Shown piece after piece: positions 1 to 9,090 of a stretch of 39,275 bases of DNA. The stretch lies in the IMG/VR virus record IMGVR_UViG_3300035158_000812, positions 1 to 39,275 of that record; one strand, given 5' to 3'. This stretch comes from a virus. Position 1 is the first letter of the stretch. The number at the start of each line of letters is the position of its first letter. Position numbers and translations under genes: made by a program. The notes beneath the pieces are model-generated. The model was not told the origin of the DNA, did not search any database, and saw nothing but the letters and a program-made list of their open reading frames with translations.

Positions 1-1
1 G

Positions 2-94
2 GTAGTGAAATTGGTTGAGCTTTTGAAACAGAAAACTAAAATAGAGTTGAAGAGAAATTTGAATAGAATTTTAATGGATTTTGATAATGGTTAA
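2..94 (+). CDS. C-terminal end of an unknown protein (partial)
   Basis: An open frame enters from the left edge and ends at a TAA, leaving the last 30 residues. They are rich in Lys, Leu and Asn and probably helical. The stop overlaps the ATG of the next gene by 8 bases, the same close packing seen throughout the window. No function can be assigned from this fragment. Confidence 0.55.
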   Translation, partial: VVKLVELLKQKTKIELKRNLNRILMDFDNG

Positions 95-438
95 ATCCAA
101 ATCTTTATTTGATTCAGTTGATAAAGCATTGGATGGGACTCGAATAATAGTAGCGGGAGGATTTCCGGATAATTATAAATCATACGATGAACATTATCCT
201 GAGTTAGGTCCGACCAAAAAGTTATTATATGATTATAAATATCATGGTCTTTCTTGGAGTGGATACAAGAAACAATTTTTTAAATTAATGAAGGGGGCGA
301 CGTGCTCAAAGACGAATTAGTGAATTAGCGTTTCGAGTAAGTGTTGGTGAAATAATTACTTTACTTTGTTGGGAGCATCAAGATACATATTGTCATAGGC
401 GTTTAGTTAAGCAATTGATAGAACAGGAATTAAAATGA
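87..438 (+). pseudogene. DUF488-family protein, frameshifted
   Basis: The first frame (ATG at 87 to the TAG at 318-320) encodes a DUF488-like N-terminal part with an ELGPTKKLLYDYK-like segment and a following SGYKKQFFKLMK. The conserved DUF488 C-terminal signature, ITLLCWEHQDTYCHRRL, lies in the +1 frame and runs to a TGA at 436-438. The shift falls at a run of five G at 293-297. Reading one G fewer joins the halves into a protein of about 117 residues. The family function is poorly known; the Cys and CHR residues are its hallmark. The lesion could be a true mutation, a homopolymer sequencing error or, less likely, programmed frameshifting. Confidence 0.7.
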
Positions 439-623
439 AACAGGTAAAAATATTTGCTGATTTTCATGTTGGAAATAATTTAGATAGTGAACTACTTTTG
501 GAAGCAATGGAGGCTGCAATTAGAGATGTTCTATATGATAAAAATGCAGAATGGGAAATAGCAAACTTTGGGGATGTAATTGAATCTATAGATGTAAGTA
601 GAATAGGAGACCAGTATGAGTGA
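435..623 (+). CDS. Small hypothetical protein
   Basis: A 62-residue acidic protein with no family I recognise. It starts with an ATG that overlaps the TGA of the DUF488 frame (ATGA) and its own stop overlaps the start of the QueC-HAD gene by 8 bases, so all three are likely translationally coupled. No membrane segment or cysteine motif is visible. Confidence 0.6.
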   Translation: MKQVKIFADFHVGNNLDSELLLEAMEAAIRDVLYDKNAEWEIANFGDVIESIDVSRIGDQYE

Positions 624-1611
624 ACAAGTTTTATTATTTAGTGGTGGAATAGATTCTTATATAGCTTGGCATTATCTTCAAAAGCCAAAGACGGTGTATT
701 TTGATTTGGGAACACCATATAGTCAGTATGAAATTCAAGTGATTAAAGAATTAATTCCAGATACTATTATAGATAGATCTCTTAATCTTGCTTCACGTCA
801 AATTCCATCGCCCGCAGCAGCTCATGTTCCTATGAGAAATTTATATCTTGCTATGTTGGCCTGTAAGTATGGTGATGAAATAATTATTTGTGGCTTAAAG
901 GATGATAAAGTAAATGATAAGACACCAGAAGCTTTTAAGGAAATGTCAACATTATTAACTAATTTTAATGATAAGAAAATATATGTAACAAGTCCATTTT
1001 GGCATAAAACCAAAGCTGATATAGTTGAATGGTTTTTGAAATTTTGCGATTCACTTACTGCGTGTGATTCTGAAGCATTACTGAAAACTATAAGTTGCTA
1101 TACTCCAGATAAAGATGTTGATAATGCAAGATATTGTGGACGTTGCAGTTGTTGTTTTAGAAAATGGAATGCTTTGTATGTCAACGGAATTAAATTACCT
1201 TTCTATAATTTTGTTTTGATGAAGGAATACTTAGATAAAGCAAAACATTCAGAATATGAAACAAATAGGTGCACTACTATTTTACATGCTATATTGGAAT
1301 TTGTACGAGAAGGAAACTATTTACATCTCGGTAAAGAGTATAGAGTTGATATTGATGGTGTGCTAACTAATGAAATAGAAGGTCATGATTATGAAATGCG
1401 CACACCAAATCAAAATAATATTGCTCGAGTGAACGATATCTATCAACAAGGTGCGAGAATAATTTTATGGACAAGTAGATATGCTGAAGATGAAGAAATT
1501 ACGCGAAAATGGTTGAAAGAAAATAAAGTTTATTATGATGAACTTATACTTGATAAGCCTCATTATGATAAAATAATTGATGATAAATGTATCGATTTGG
1601 ATAGGCTTTAA
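616..1611 (+). CDS. queC: QueC-like 7-cyano-7-deazaguanine (preQ0) synthase fused to a HAD phosphatase domain
   Basis: Residues 1 to about 210 look like QueC, the ATP-dependent enzyme that turns 7-carboxy-7-deazaguanine into preQ0. The PP-loop motif SGGIDS is near residue 10, and a zinc-binding cysteine cluster occurs as ISCYTP followed by CGRCSCC. From about residue 240 to the end there is a complete small HAD domain: DIDGVLT (nucleophile motif I), LWTSR (motif II), a Lys in LDKPHYD (motif III) and IDDK (motif IV). QueC is normally about 220-230 residues, so the HAD part is a true extension. Together with the DpdA-like gene at 2233 and QueD at 18967 it supports 7-deazaguanine modification of phage DNA. 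The HAD substrate is unknown; it could act on a nucleotide or modified base. Confidence 0.88.
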   Translation: MSEQVLLFSGGIDSYIAWHYLQKPKTVYFDLGTPYSQYEIQVIKELIPDTIIDRSLNLASRQIPSPAAAHVPMRNLYLAMLACKYGDEIIICGLKDDKVNDKTPEAFKEMSTLLTNFNDKKIYVTSPFWHKTKADIVEWFLKFCDSLTACDSEALLKTISCYTPDKDVDNARYCGRCSCCFRKWNALYVNGIKLPFYNFVLMKEYLDKAKHSEYETNRCTTILHAILEFVREGNYLHLGKEYRVDIDGVLTNEIEGHDYEMRTPNQNNIARVNDIYQQGARIILWTSRYAEDEEITRKWLKENKVYYDELILDKPHYDKIIDDKCIDLDRL

Positions 1612-1612
1612 A

Positions 1613-1829
1613 ATGATTTGGGGAAGAACACATAAGCAGAAGGAAGCTACTAAACGTAAAGTTGGAACTGAGGCTATTAGATTTATTTGGTTTCCTGATC
1701 AAATGAAAGATGGAAGGTTGGCTTGTTTGGGCAAGATGTGTTTATAAGTATAGTAGAGGTGCTTTTTATTACTGGTCTATTAAAGAGGTGATTTCTAAAC
1801 CAGAAGGCAGAAGAGGAGTTATAGCATGA
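1613..1829 (+). pseudogene. Small hypothetical protein, frameshifted
   Basis: An ATG just after the QueC-HAD stop opens a frame reading MIWGRTHKQKEATKRKVGTE and continuing through FIWFPDQMKDGRL to a TAA at 1745-1747. In the +1 frame the text continues as VYKYSRGAFYYWSIKEV and ends at a TGA at 1827-1829. Joining the frames near 1736-1742 gives about 71 residues with a pattern (aromatic-rich YKYSRGAFYYW) typical of small phage proteins. One extra base is the simplest explanation. No function is known. Confidence 0.5.
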
Positions 1830-1833
1830 ATAT

Positions 1834-1998
1834 ATGAATTTATTGCATAAACATCAAAATCCAGATGCTAAGGCTGTAAAAAAGTTTATGCAGAAGCATG
1901 TTGATGATGAAGTATTTGTTAGTCGTGCAGCAGTGCTTCGGTCGATATTTGTAATGAGTAAAGCATTAAAAGAATCTAATGGGAGTCAAAATGATTAA
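1834..1998 (+). CDS. Small hypothetical protein
   Basis: A 54-residue helical protein beginning MNLLHKHQNPDAKAVKKFM, below 60 residues. Its stop overlaps the start of the next gene by 8 bases. The text fits a small phage protein but is not a family I can name. Confidence 0.5.
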   Translation: MNLLHKHQNPDAKAVKKFMQKHVDDEVFVSRAAVLRSIFVMSKALKESNGSQND

Positions 1999-2209
1999 AA
2001 CGATATTGTGGATAATTGCTATAATTTTAATCATTGCTATTGGTCTTGTGTTGGGATGTGCTGGAGGCGTGCTGAGCATACCTGTCTTAATAATACAGGC
2101 AGGTTTGAATTGGATTGTTCCTGCTCTTGGCGGGCCAACTTTCACATTTAAGATGACATTGGGGCTAATAATTGTAGTTGGATTAATAGCGGTTATACTT
2201 GGTAAATAG
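1991..2209 (+). CDS. Small integral membrane protein
   Basis: A protein of 72 residues made almost entirely of two hydrophobic segments (roughly residues 4-30 and 48-70) joined by a short Gly/Pro-rich linker. The start at 1991 is chosen because GGGAG at 1981-1985 sits five bases upstream; an in-frame ATG at 1979 lacks such a site. It probably inserts in the inner membrane. No family is recognised. Confidence 0.6.
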   Translation: MIKTILWIIAIILIIAIGLVLGCAGGVLSIPVLIIQAGLNWIVPALGGPTFTFKMTLGLIIVVGLIAVILGK

Positions 2210-2232
2210 AAGAGTAGAATATAGGAGTAGAT

Positions 2233-3228
2233 ATGCGTATATATCAAGCTGGAGTAGCCAGCTACGGTTTGAGCTACCCAATTCTTATGGATATGCTTGA
2301 GAGAAGAGAAGTTTACACTCTTGAGTCATTCTGGTACACTTCCCGACTAATCAAAGCTTTTGAAAAATATCCCAACTTCAAAATTTTCTTAGACTCTGGA
2401 GCATATAGTTGGGATCATCAGATGACGAAGCAGGGAAAGACTGTCACAGAAAAAGATGAGAATGACTATTTAAATAGATATATAGAATTTATTAAGAAGT
2501 ATGAAGATAGATTATATGTATATGCTAATTTAGATTTTGTAGGTGACCCGGAAAAGACACAAAGGATGCAAGATAAAATGGAAGCTGCTGGATTGCATCC
2601 TACTCCAGTTTTTCATTATACTGCTGCTCAAGGAAAGTATGGTGGAGTTCAAGAAGAGCATTTCAAACATTTGAAAAGAATAGTTGAACGATATGATTAC
2701 TTAGCTCTTGGCGGTGGAGTTAGCGGTGGCTTATTTAGTTATAAGTATATGACATTGTTTGGAAAGAAAGCGTGGAAGATCATTAAGTCCGTTGGAAGAC
2801 CTATTAAAGTTCACGGATTCGGTTTAACTTCTGTTCCAGTTATGCTTAGATATGATTGGTATTCTGTTGATAGTACCAACTGGATAAAAAGTGCAGCTTA
2901 TGGTATAGTGTATATGCCAAGATTTCATCCTAAAACTCACGAACCTTTATATCATGAAATTCCAAGACGGTTTGCTGTTTCTGCAGTAGCTAAACATAAA
3001 GATACAGTAGCATCACATTATGAAAATGAATTTCAAGGAGACAAAGCTTCACATAAGGAAATTGAAGATTATTTTGAATCTATTGGTATTGATATGGAAA
3101 AGATGGAAGAAACTGCAATTGAGAGAGTTTTAGCTAATTTTAAGTATTTTAATAATTTCTTAGAGCATAGGGAAAAGTATTATCCAAATGGCATAGTTGA
3201 TAAAAAGTCAACTAATAAATTCTTTTAG
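2233..3228 (+). CDS. dpdA: DpdA-like DNA-guanine transglycosylase (TGT superfamily)
   Basis: A 331-residue protein of the tRNA-guanine transglycosylase superfamily in the short phage form. Visible landmarks are FLDSGAYSWD near residue 51, the barrel segment YLALGGGVSGG around residue 155, and VHGFGLTSVPVML leading into WYSVDSTNW, where TGTs carry their active-site aspartate. DpdA enzymes swap guanine in DNA for a 7-deazaguanine base. Linked QueC (616) and QueD (18967) genes support a DNA rather than tRNA substrate. The usual C-terminal zinc site of bacterial TGT is not evident. QueE and GTP cyclohydrolase are not in the window and may be elsewhere or supplied by the host. Confidence 0.82.
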   Translation: MRIYQAGVASYGLSYPILMDMLERREVYTLESFWYTSRLIKAFEKYPNFKIFLDSGAYSWDHQMTKQGKTVTEKDENDYLNRYIEFIKKYEDRLYVYANLDFVGDPEKTQRMQDKMEAAGLHPTPVFHYTAAQGKYGGVQEEHFKHLKRIVERYDYLALGGGVSGGLFSYKYMTLFGKKAWKIIKSVGRPIKVHGFGLTSVPVMLRYDWYSVDSTNWIKSAAYGIVYMPRFHPKTHEPLYHEIPRRFAVSAVAKHKDTVASHYENEFQGDKASHKEIEDYFESIGIDMEKMEETAIERVLANFKYFNNFLEHREKYYPNGIVDKKSTNKFF

Positions 3229-3237
3229 GAGTTAGTT

Positions 3238-4320
3238 ATGAAATTAAATAGACAATGTTTTCTTGAGCGATTGGAAATGGTGTATCCTGCTATAGCAGTG
3301 AATCCTGTTGTTGCTCATTATTCATATTTTAAGATTTCCAAAGGAAAAGCTGATGCAATTGATCGATTGCAAGCATTTAATGGAGTGGTACTAATAGAAA
3401 CTCAATTGGATGAGGGCATTGAAAATGCCTGTGCTATTCCTGCTGAGCCCTTCTTAAAGTTATTGAGAAGTCTTAATGATAAAGAAATTGAATTAATTTT
3501 CAAAAAAGATGAAGTCAAAGTTAAGGCTAAAACAATAAAAGGAACTTTTACAATATTAGATGAAGTTCCAGTAAAAGATATGCCGATTTCAAAAGCTCCT
3601 ATTGATGATGAAGTAATTCTAAAAGATTTAATTGAGGGATTTAAGGCTTGCGCTTTATATGTTAATAAAGATAAGACGGCTGGTCCATCACGTGGAGTTA
3701 GAGTTGACAAAGGTATAGTTGCGGGAACAGATAGTTTTAGAGTAGTTGTGTATCGTTTAGATACTCCTTTATCTTTTACTTGTTCTATTCCACTTAAGTT
3801 TATTAATGCAGTATTAAAAAATCAAAGCGAAGTTAAAACTATTGATTATGTTGAGGATATGTGCATTACTGCTACTTTGAATGATGGTACTCAAATTGGG
3901 TCATCAGTTTTACTTGGTGAGTATCCACCTATTTTAGATTACTTTCCTGCTTCTAATGATTGTATAAAAGTAGAATTTATTGATGAGGAAATGCTTCTTG
4001 CTATGGAGAGGCATGTAACTTTTCTATCTCGAATAGATTTGATTAATAAAGAAATTAATGTTCATATTTTGAATGATAAATGTATTACTCAATCGAAAGA
4101 TGAATTGGTAGGTGAGTTGATTGATGAGGCAAATGTGGCATCTGATGACCCAGAAGTCGATATATCATTTCCAATTAATCCAATTTACTTAAAAAATATT
4201 GTTGGTACTTGTTCCTGTTTCAAATATTTTCCAGAACATGGATTAGTATTACTTGAGGCAGATAAATTATCAATGCCAGATAAAATACGATATTTAACTC
4301 AAATATTACGACCTGAATAA
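3238..4320 (+). CDS. DnaN-like sliding clamp
   Basis: A 360-residue protein, the length of the bacterial beta clamp. Segments match clamp landmarks: AGTDSFRVVVYRL near residue 162 resembles the 'TDxxRL' strand of DnaN, and GEYPPILDYFP near residue 225 resembles the 'G.fPdy..iiP' turn. AGGAG lies just upstream of the ATG. It is immediately followed by the polymerase and then the clamp loader, so it very likely serves as processivity factor. The sequence is divergent, so the assignment rests on pattern and context. Confidence 0.75.
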   Translation: MKLNRQCFLERLEMVYPAIAVNPVVAHYSYFKISKGKADAIDRLQAFNGVVLIETQLDEGIENACAIPAEPFLKLLRSLNDKEIELIFKKDEVKVKAKTIKGTFTILDEVPVKDMPISKAPIDDEVILKDLIEGFKACALYVNKDKTAGPSRGVRVDKGIVAGTDSFRVVVYRLDTPLSFTCSIPLKFINAVLKNQSEVKTIDYVEDMCITATLNDGTQIGSSVLLGEYPPILDYFPASNDCIKVEFIDEEMLLAMERHVTFLSRIDLINKEINVHILNDKCITQSKDELVGELIDEANVASDDPEVDISFPINPIYLKNIVGTCSCFKYFPEHGLVLLEADKLSMPDKIRYLTQILRPE

Positions 4321-4330
4321 GGATTAATTA

Positions 4331-7000
4331 ATGGCTAAAAAACAGCAAGCTTTCTTTATGAGTTCATGGGATAAATATCAAAAAGATAATCCCGAGAAAT
4401 TTGTAAGGCGAAAAGCGGCTCCAAGAACTGGGACATCAAAAGCATCTACTAAAAAAGTATATGATTGTGAAACTTGCGGTTTGTATAAAAGTTGTAGAAG
4501 TCCTAAGATGGAAAGATTTGGGGAAGGCAAAGAAGGAATTTTAATTGTTGGTCAAAGCCCATCTAAAAGAGCAGATAGAGATAATCTTCCAATATCAGGT
4601 CCTTCTTTTCGTCTTCTACAAAAAATGATGAGCTACGTTGGCATAGACTTAGATAGAGATTGCTGGATGACAAATATTGTTCAATGCTACGCTGGTTGTG
4701 ATAAAAAAGGTAAAGATAAAGACCCTTCAAAGAATCAGTATAAATGTTGCAGAGATAGATTATTAAAAGATATTGAAGAGACTAAACCTAAGTTAATTAT
4801 ATGTTTTGGTGCTCCAGCAATAAACGCTGTTATAACAACTGACCATTTAAAAGGTTTCACAGCTAATCAAATGCATGGAAAAGTTGTACCCTATCATAAA
4901 TTTAATTGTTGGGTAGGTTGCTCTTTTCGTCCTGAGTTTTACGCATTTAGAAAAACTAAGAAAACTAAATATCCTGATGATGAAATTATTCTTGGATATG
5001 ATTTAGCAAATATAATTTCATATCTTGATCAACCTTTGCCGCAGCCTTTAACTACGGAGGGAAATGTTTGTGCTGATACGGTTCAATCAGCTCTTGATTT
5101 TATTGAGGGTTTTACTGATACTAATAGGCCAACGGCTTTCGATTATGAGTCAACTGGATTTTATCCTTGGATAGAAGGAGCAGAATTACTTTCAATATCT
5201 GTGAGTGATAATGTGGATTTGGGAGTATTTATTCCTTTGAAATTAAATCGAAGTGATGGTTCTCCTGTTTTTGATGATAGACAACAACATATAATTTTAG
5301 AAGCTTGGAAAACATTCTTAAAAAGTAGTACTCCAAAAGTAGTACAGAATGTTAATATGGAAGAAATATGGAATAGGATGTGGATACATCAACGTTCCAG
5401 TAATATTATTCATGACACGATGGTCGCAGCTCATGTGATAAATAATAATTCATATACTACTGGCTTAGGTTTTCAAGCATATATGTTAACTGGACATGAT
5501 TACAAAGGTATGATTGACATTAGAAAATTAGCAGAAGAGCCTATAGAAAAGACTTGTGATTACAATGGATGGGATTCAAGATATACTTTGTTGTCTTATG
5601 AAAATCAAAAGAGAATGTTAGAGGAGGATCCAAGATTAGAAGAGTTTTATAAATTTTATCATCAAGGTGCTTTGGAATTAGTGAATCTACGTGAGCGTGG
5701 AAATAAAATTGATTTGAAGTTTTTGAAGGAACTTGAGGATAAGTATTTGAGGGAACGAGAAATAAGGATGCAAGAGATGCGTTCACTTGAAGGTGTTCGT
5801 AAATATGAAGAAGAGTTTGATTGTGAATTTAATCCTGATTCTACAAAGCATCTTCGATACATCATGTATGATTACTATAAGTTAGAAAAATATAAAATGA
5901 CTTCAACTGGAGGTTCAACAGATAAAGAAACGTTGGGTATTATTCTCGAGAAGACAGAGAATAAGGATGTTAAAAAATTAATCAAAGCTCTTATGCGGTT
6001 TAGAAAGACGTGTAGTTTAACAGAGAGGGTGACTAATTATAGAAATGTTATGGATTCTAAAGGCTATGTGCATCCTTCTTATAACTTAAATATGGCTGAT
6101 ACATATAGGTCTTCTTGTTGTGATCCAAATATTCAAAATGTATTTAAGCATGATAAAGAGCTTATAATATTTAGGAAAGCTATCGTTCCATCTACTGGAA
6201 GAATATTATTGGAAGTTGACCATGCGGGCATGGAAGTTAAAGGAATTGCTATGGCCTCTGGTGATCCCGAATTGATTCGACAAATCAAGGAAGGAGTAAA
6301 ATGGACAAAAGCTCATCCAGAAGGTGGGAAGAATCCTTGGGATACTCATTATAGATGGGCGGCAAGAGTATATTCAAAGCCAGTAGATGAGGTAACTAAG
6401 GATGAAAGGTATGTTGGAAAGAATGGATTTGTATTTCCAAGTTTTTATGGTTCAATAGATAAGGCTGTTGCACGTTCATTTCCAAAAATTTCAATGGAGC
6501 ATGTATGCCAAGTTCAGAAAGAATTTTGGGAAGAGTATCATTATGTTAGAGAATGGCAAAATAAAGTAATTCATGACTACTTAAAGAATGGATATGTCAC
6601 AGCATTGAATGGTTGGAGAAGAGTTGGGCCACTGACTATTAATCAGCTATATAATAATTTAATTCAAGGTGTTTCTTTTCATGTTCTTTTGCAGGCATTG
6701 ATAAAAATAGGTATTGAGTTTAAGAGAAGAAAGCTTATGACAGAAGCCAATTCTGAGGTACACGATTCTATTTTATTCAATACTGTGCCAGAAGAACATG
6801 AAGAAGTAATCAATGTAGCTACGGAAATAATGTGTTCTAAGCATTATGATTTTCAGCGAGATATTCCTTTGGGTGTTGACTGGGAAATAGGATTAAGGAA
6901 TTGGTATGATATGCGTCCAATTGAAATTAATAATTCTGGTAAGTTTGTAGATATTGATGAAAGTAGGATTAAACTTGAAGATTTTATCTTTTCAACATAA
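4331..7000 (+). CDS. Family A DNA polymerase with N-terminal UDG-like and 3'-5' exonuclease domains
   Basis: An 889-residue replicative polymerase. Residues about 45-215 resemble a family 4-type uracil-DNA glycosylase: CETCGLYKSC, ILIVGQSPS, a CCRDRL cysteine pair and ICFGAPA. The exonuclease starts near residue 268 with FDYESTG (the DxE motif). The polymerase part shows motif A as EVDHAGMEVKG near 627, motif B around GFVFPSFYGS near 698, and motif C as EVHDS near 809. The same UDG-exo-Pol arrangement is known from phage SPO1. All catalytic motifs look intact. It lies 10 bases after the clamp gene. Confidence 0.93.
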   Translation: MAKKQQAFFMSSWDKYQKDNPEKFVRRKAAPRTGTSKASTKKVYDCETCGLYKSCRSPKMERFGEGKEGILIVGQSPSKRADRDNLPISGPSFRLLQKMMSYVGIDLDRDCWMTNIVQCYAGCDKKGKDKDPSKNQYKCCRDRLLKDIEETKPKLIICFGAPAINAVITTDHLKGFTANQMHGKVVPYHKFNCWVGCSFRPEFYAFRKTKKTKYPDDEIILGYDLANIISYLDQPLPQPLTTEGNVCADTVQSALDFIEGFTDTNRPTAFDYESTGFYPWIEGAELLSISVSDNVDLGVFIPLKLNRSDGSPVFDDRQQHIILEAWKTFLKSSTPKVVQNVNMEEIWNRMWIHQRSSNIIHDTMVAAHVINNNSYTTGLGFQAYMLTGHDYKGMIDIRKLAEEPIEKTCDYNGWDSRYTLLSYENQKRMLEEDPRLEEFYKFYHQGALELVNLRERGNKIDLKFLKELEDKYLREREIRMQEMRSLEGVRKYEEEFDCEFNPDSTKHLRYIMYDYYKLEKYKMTSTGGSTDKETLGIILEKTENKDVKKLIKALMRFRKTCSLTERVTNYRNVMDSKGYVHPSYNLNMADTYRSSCCDPNIQNVFKHDKELIIFRKAIVPSTGRILLEVDHAGMEVKGIAMASGDPELIRQIKEGVKWTKAHPEGGKNPWDTHYRWAARVYSKPVDEVTKDERYVGKNGFVFPSFYGSIDKAVARSFPKISMEHVCQVQKEFWEEYHYVREWQNKVIHDYLKNGYVTALNGWRRVGPLTINQLYNNLIQGVSFHVLLQALIKIGIEFKRRKLMTEANSEVHDSILFNTVPEEHEEVINVATEIMCSKHYDFQRDIPLGVDWEIGLRNWYDMRPIEINNSGKFVDIDESRIKLEDFIFST

Positions 7001-7028
7001 TATTTCCGAAGTAGAATAGTTTTATTTG

Positions 7029-7034
7029 TATAAT
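7029..7034 (+). promoter_or_regulatory. Candidate -10 element
   Basis: TATAAT in the 72-base gap between polymerase and clamp loader. No convincing -35 is found 16-18 bases upstream. The same motif followed by A/T occurs in two other protein-free gaps (23411 and 37456), so it may be recognised by the phage sigma factor or by a -10-only mechanism. Confidence 0.35.
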
Positions 7035-7072
7035 AATATTGGGAAGAATATAAGTTTGTATGAGGAACGAAT

Positions 7073-8029
7073 ATGTCATTATATCAGGAAGTTAGACCAG
7101 ATAGTTTAAAGGATGTAGTAGGAAATTCAAGTACTATTGGTGGGCTTAATTCTTTGATAAGAAAACCTTCTACTGCTCGAAATCATGCCATACTTTTAAA
7201 AGGTCCATCCGGTTGTGGTAAGACAACTATTGCCCGCATTTTAGCTAAGGAATTTGGCTCTACAGGCGATTCCACATTTGAGTATAATGCCGCTAATACA
7301 AATGGAATTGAAACTGTTCGAGAAGTAGCTCGGACAGCTCATTTGACAGCAGGGTTTGGGTCAAAGGTTAAAACTTATATTTTTGATGAGTCACATGAAC
7401 TTACTGGAAAAGCACAGGAAGCTCTATTAAAAGTATTAGAAGACAGTCCAGACCATTGTTATTTTATCTTTTGCACAACAAGCCCTGAAAGTTTAATTAC
7501 AACTATTCATAATAGATGTGATAAGTTTACAGTTGAATCATTAGTTAAAAGTGAAATAAAAGAAGTATTGCATAGAGCTTGCAAGATAAAGAATTGGAAA
7601 ATTTCTCCTGAAGTAATAGAAGCAGTAGCATTGACTTGTGAAGGTTCTCCAAGAGCTGCCTTAGTTTCATTGGAGCTTGTTTCTGAAATAGAAGATATTA
7701 ATACAGTGCTGGAACTTTTAGTAAATGGAACGGAGAGAGATAAGAACGTATTGGATTTGATGAAACTGTTGGTATCAGCTCCTGCCATAAGAAAAAAGAA
7801 ATGGAAAGTAATTTTACAAATATATAATGCAATTAATTCAAATAGTGAAGTTGTTAGAAAATCTATATTGACTTTTTTATTCAATAAGATGCTGAAGTAT
7901 GATAATGTAGAAGATGTTCAGGATATAGCTCATTTGATATCAATCTTTTCAATAAATACTTTTTATGGTAAAAAACCGCAGCTTGGATCTTTACTTGTAA
8001 GGGCTTGTTTTGAAACATGGGGTGATTAA
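7073..8029 (+). CDS. DnaX/gp44-like clamp-loader ATPase
   Basis: A 318-residue AAA+ protein. The Walker A motif GPSGCGKTT is near residue 44, Walker B as YIFDESHE near 102, and the sensor/arginine region as IHNRCDKF near 146, where DnaX-type loaders carry an SRC motif. It should open the sliding clamp at 3238 and load it for the polymerase at 4331. GAGG precedes the ATG. No separate small loader subunit is recognisable nearby. Confidence 0.88.
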   Translation: MSLYQEVRPDSLKDVVGNSSTIGGLNSLIRKPSTARNHAILLKGPSGCGKTTIARILAKEFGSTGDSTFEYNAANTNGIETVREVARTAHLTAGFGSKVKTYIFDESHELTGKAQEALLKVLEDSPDHCYFIFCTTSPESLITTIHNRCDKFTVESLVKSEIKEVLHRACKIKNWKISPEVIEAVALTCEGSPRAALVSLELVSEIEDINTVLELLVNGTERDKNVLDLMKLLVSAPAIRKKKWKVILQIYNAINSNSEVVRKSILTFLFNKMLKYDNVEDVQDIAHLISIFSINTFYGKKPQLGSLLVRACFETWGD

Positions 8030-8030
8030 A

Positions 8031-8201
8031 ATGGATGGTGTACAAAATATAATTTATGAGGATTTACAGAGACTTGCTGATGCAGTTGAAGAGGGTAAGT
8101 TTGGTGTAGGAGATAATTTTGATAAAGATGCTTTTGAGGCAGCTTTTAGTGATGAAGTATTGATACATGCGTATGTGTATGAAACAGAAACAGAAAATTA
8201 G
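8031..8201 (+). CDS. Small acidic hypothetical protein
   Basis: A 56-residue protein starting MDGVQNIIYEDLQRLADA, very acidic, no recognised family. The ATG at 8031 directly follows the clamp-loader stop; an upstream in-frame TTG at 8010 would overlap it and is less likely. Its position could suggest an accessory role in clamp loading, but nothing in the sequence shows that. Confidence 0.55.
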   Translation: MDGVQNIIYEDLQRLADAVEEGKFGVGDNFDKDAFEAAFSDEVLIHAYVYETETEN

Positions 8202-8215
8202 TGGGAGACAAAGAG

Positions 8216-9061
8216 ATGAACAAGAAAGTAAGTAATGTGTTGTTGGTGTTGGTGTGCCTGATAGGAATGTTAACTCCTGGATGTTCTTGCAGGAATAATT
8301 TTGTTCCAGAAGGGCATGAAGCGTATCATGTTAATAAACCATTGATGTTTGGTAAACAAACATTTGAAGGTACTGTAGTTGGTCCTTCGTCTACTGGGAT
8401 AACTTGGAGATTATTTTACTTCAGTTTTGGATATGCGTCCGGATACTCATTCTGAAGATTATAAAATAACTTCAAAGGATGATCTTAATGTAACGTTTTC
8501 TTCTCATATTATTGTTTCATTAAGACCTGGCAGCTGTAAGGAAGTAGTTGATGACTATGGCGGCGAAGATTGGTATGCAAGAATATTTCAAGAACCAAGT
8601 AGAACAGTTGTTCGGGAAGCAGTGAGAACACATGATGCGTTTGATATTAAAACGGAAAGTGCAGATATAGGTGCATCAATTCATGAAACGCTAACAGTCA
8701 AATATAAAGATACACCATTTATTGTTGAATCTGTTTCTATAGGTAACATTGATTATCCTGATAAAGTTATGGAAGAAATAGAGAAGAAACTTGCTAAAGA
8801 GCAAGCACTTGCGGCCATGGATTTGAGAGGCAGATTGCTGAACAAAAAGCTGAGATTCGAATTATTGATGCTAATGGTATTGCAGAAGCTCAGAGGATAA
8901 TTGATAAAACTCTTACGCCAAATTATCTTCAGCATGAAGCTATTGAGAATCAAAAGGTCTTAGCTGGTAGTCCAAATACAACTGTTATTTACATTCCGGT
9001 TGGCCAGAGCGGCATTCCTTTGGTGAGAAATATTGATGCTGATGAAATTAAGAAAAAATAA
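8216..9061 (+). pseudogene. SPFH/prohibitin-like lipoprotein, two compensating frameshifts
   Basis: The gene begins with an N-terminal signal ending near LTPGC (a weak lipobox) followed by a region typical of SPFH/prohibitin proteins (GPSSTGITWRLF). The frame must shift +1 at the T-run 8414-8417 to continue as SVLDMRPDTHSEDYK and through LRPGSCKEVVDDYGGEDWY. It must then shift -1 near 8825 to read ERQIAEQKAEIRIIDANG, LTPNYLQHEAIENQK and VIYIPVGQSGIPLV, the classic prohibitin tail. The two shifts cancel. The full product would be about 281 residues, anchored in a membrane and probably oligomeric. The start at 8216 has GGAG at 8204. Either a recently broken gene or two sequencing indels. Confidence 0.75.
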
Positions 9062-9090
9062 AAAGAAATTTAACTTTGGAGGTAGTATTA

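Noticed and set aside
1353-1611. HAD domain of the QueC fusion as a KdsC-type KDO-8-phosphate phosphatase
   Set aside because: Attractive because KdsA is present, but KdsC is a longer separate protein and nothing in this domain is specific for that substrate.
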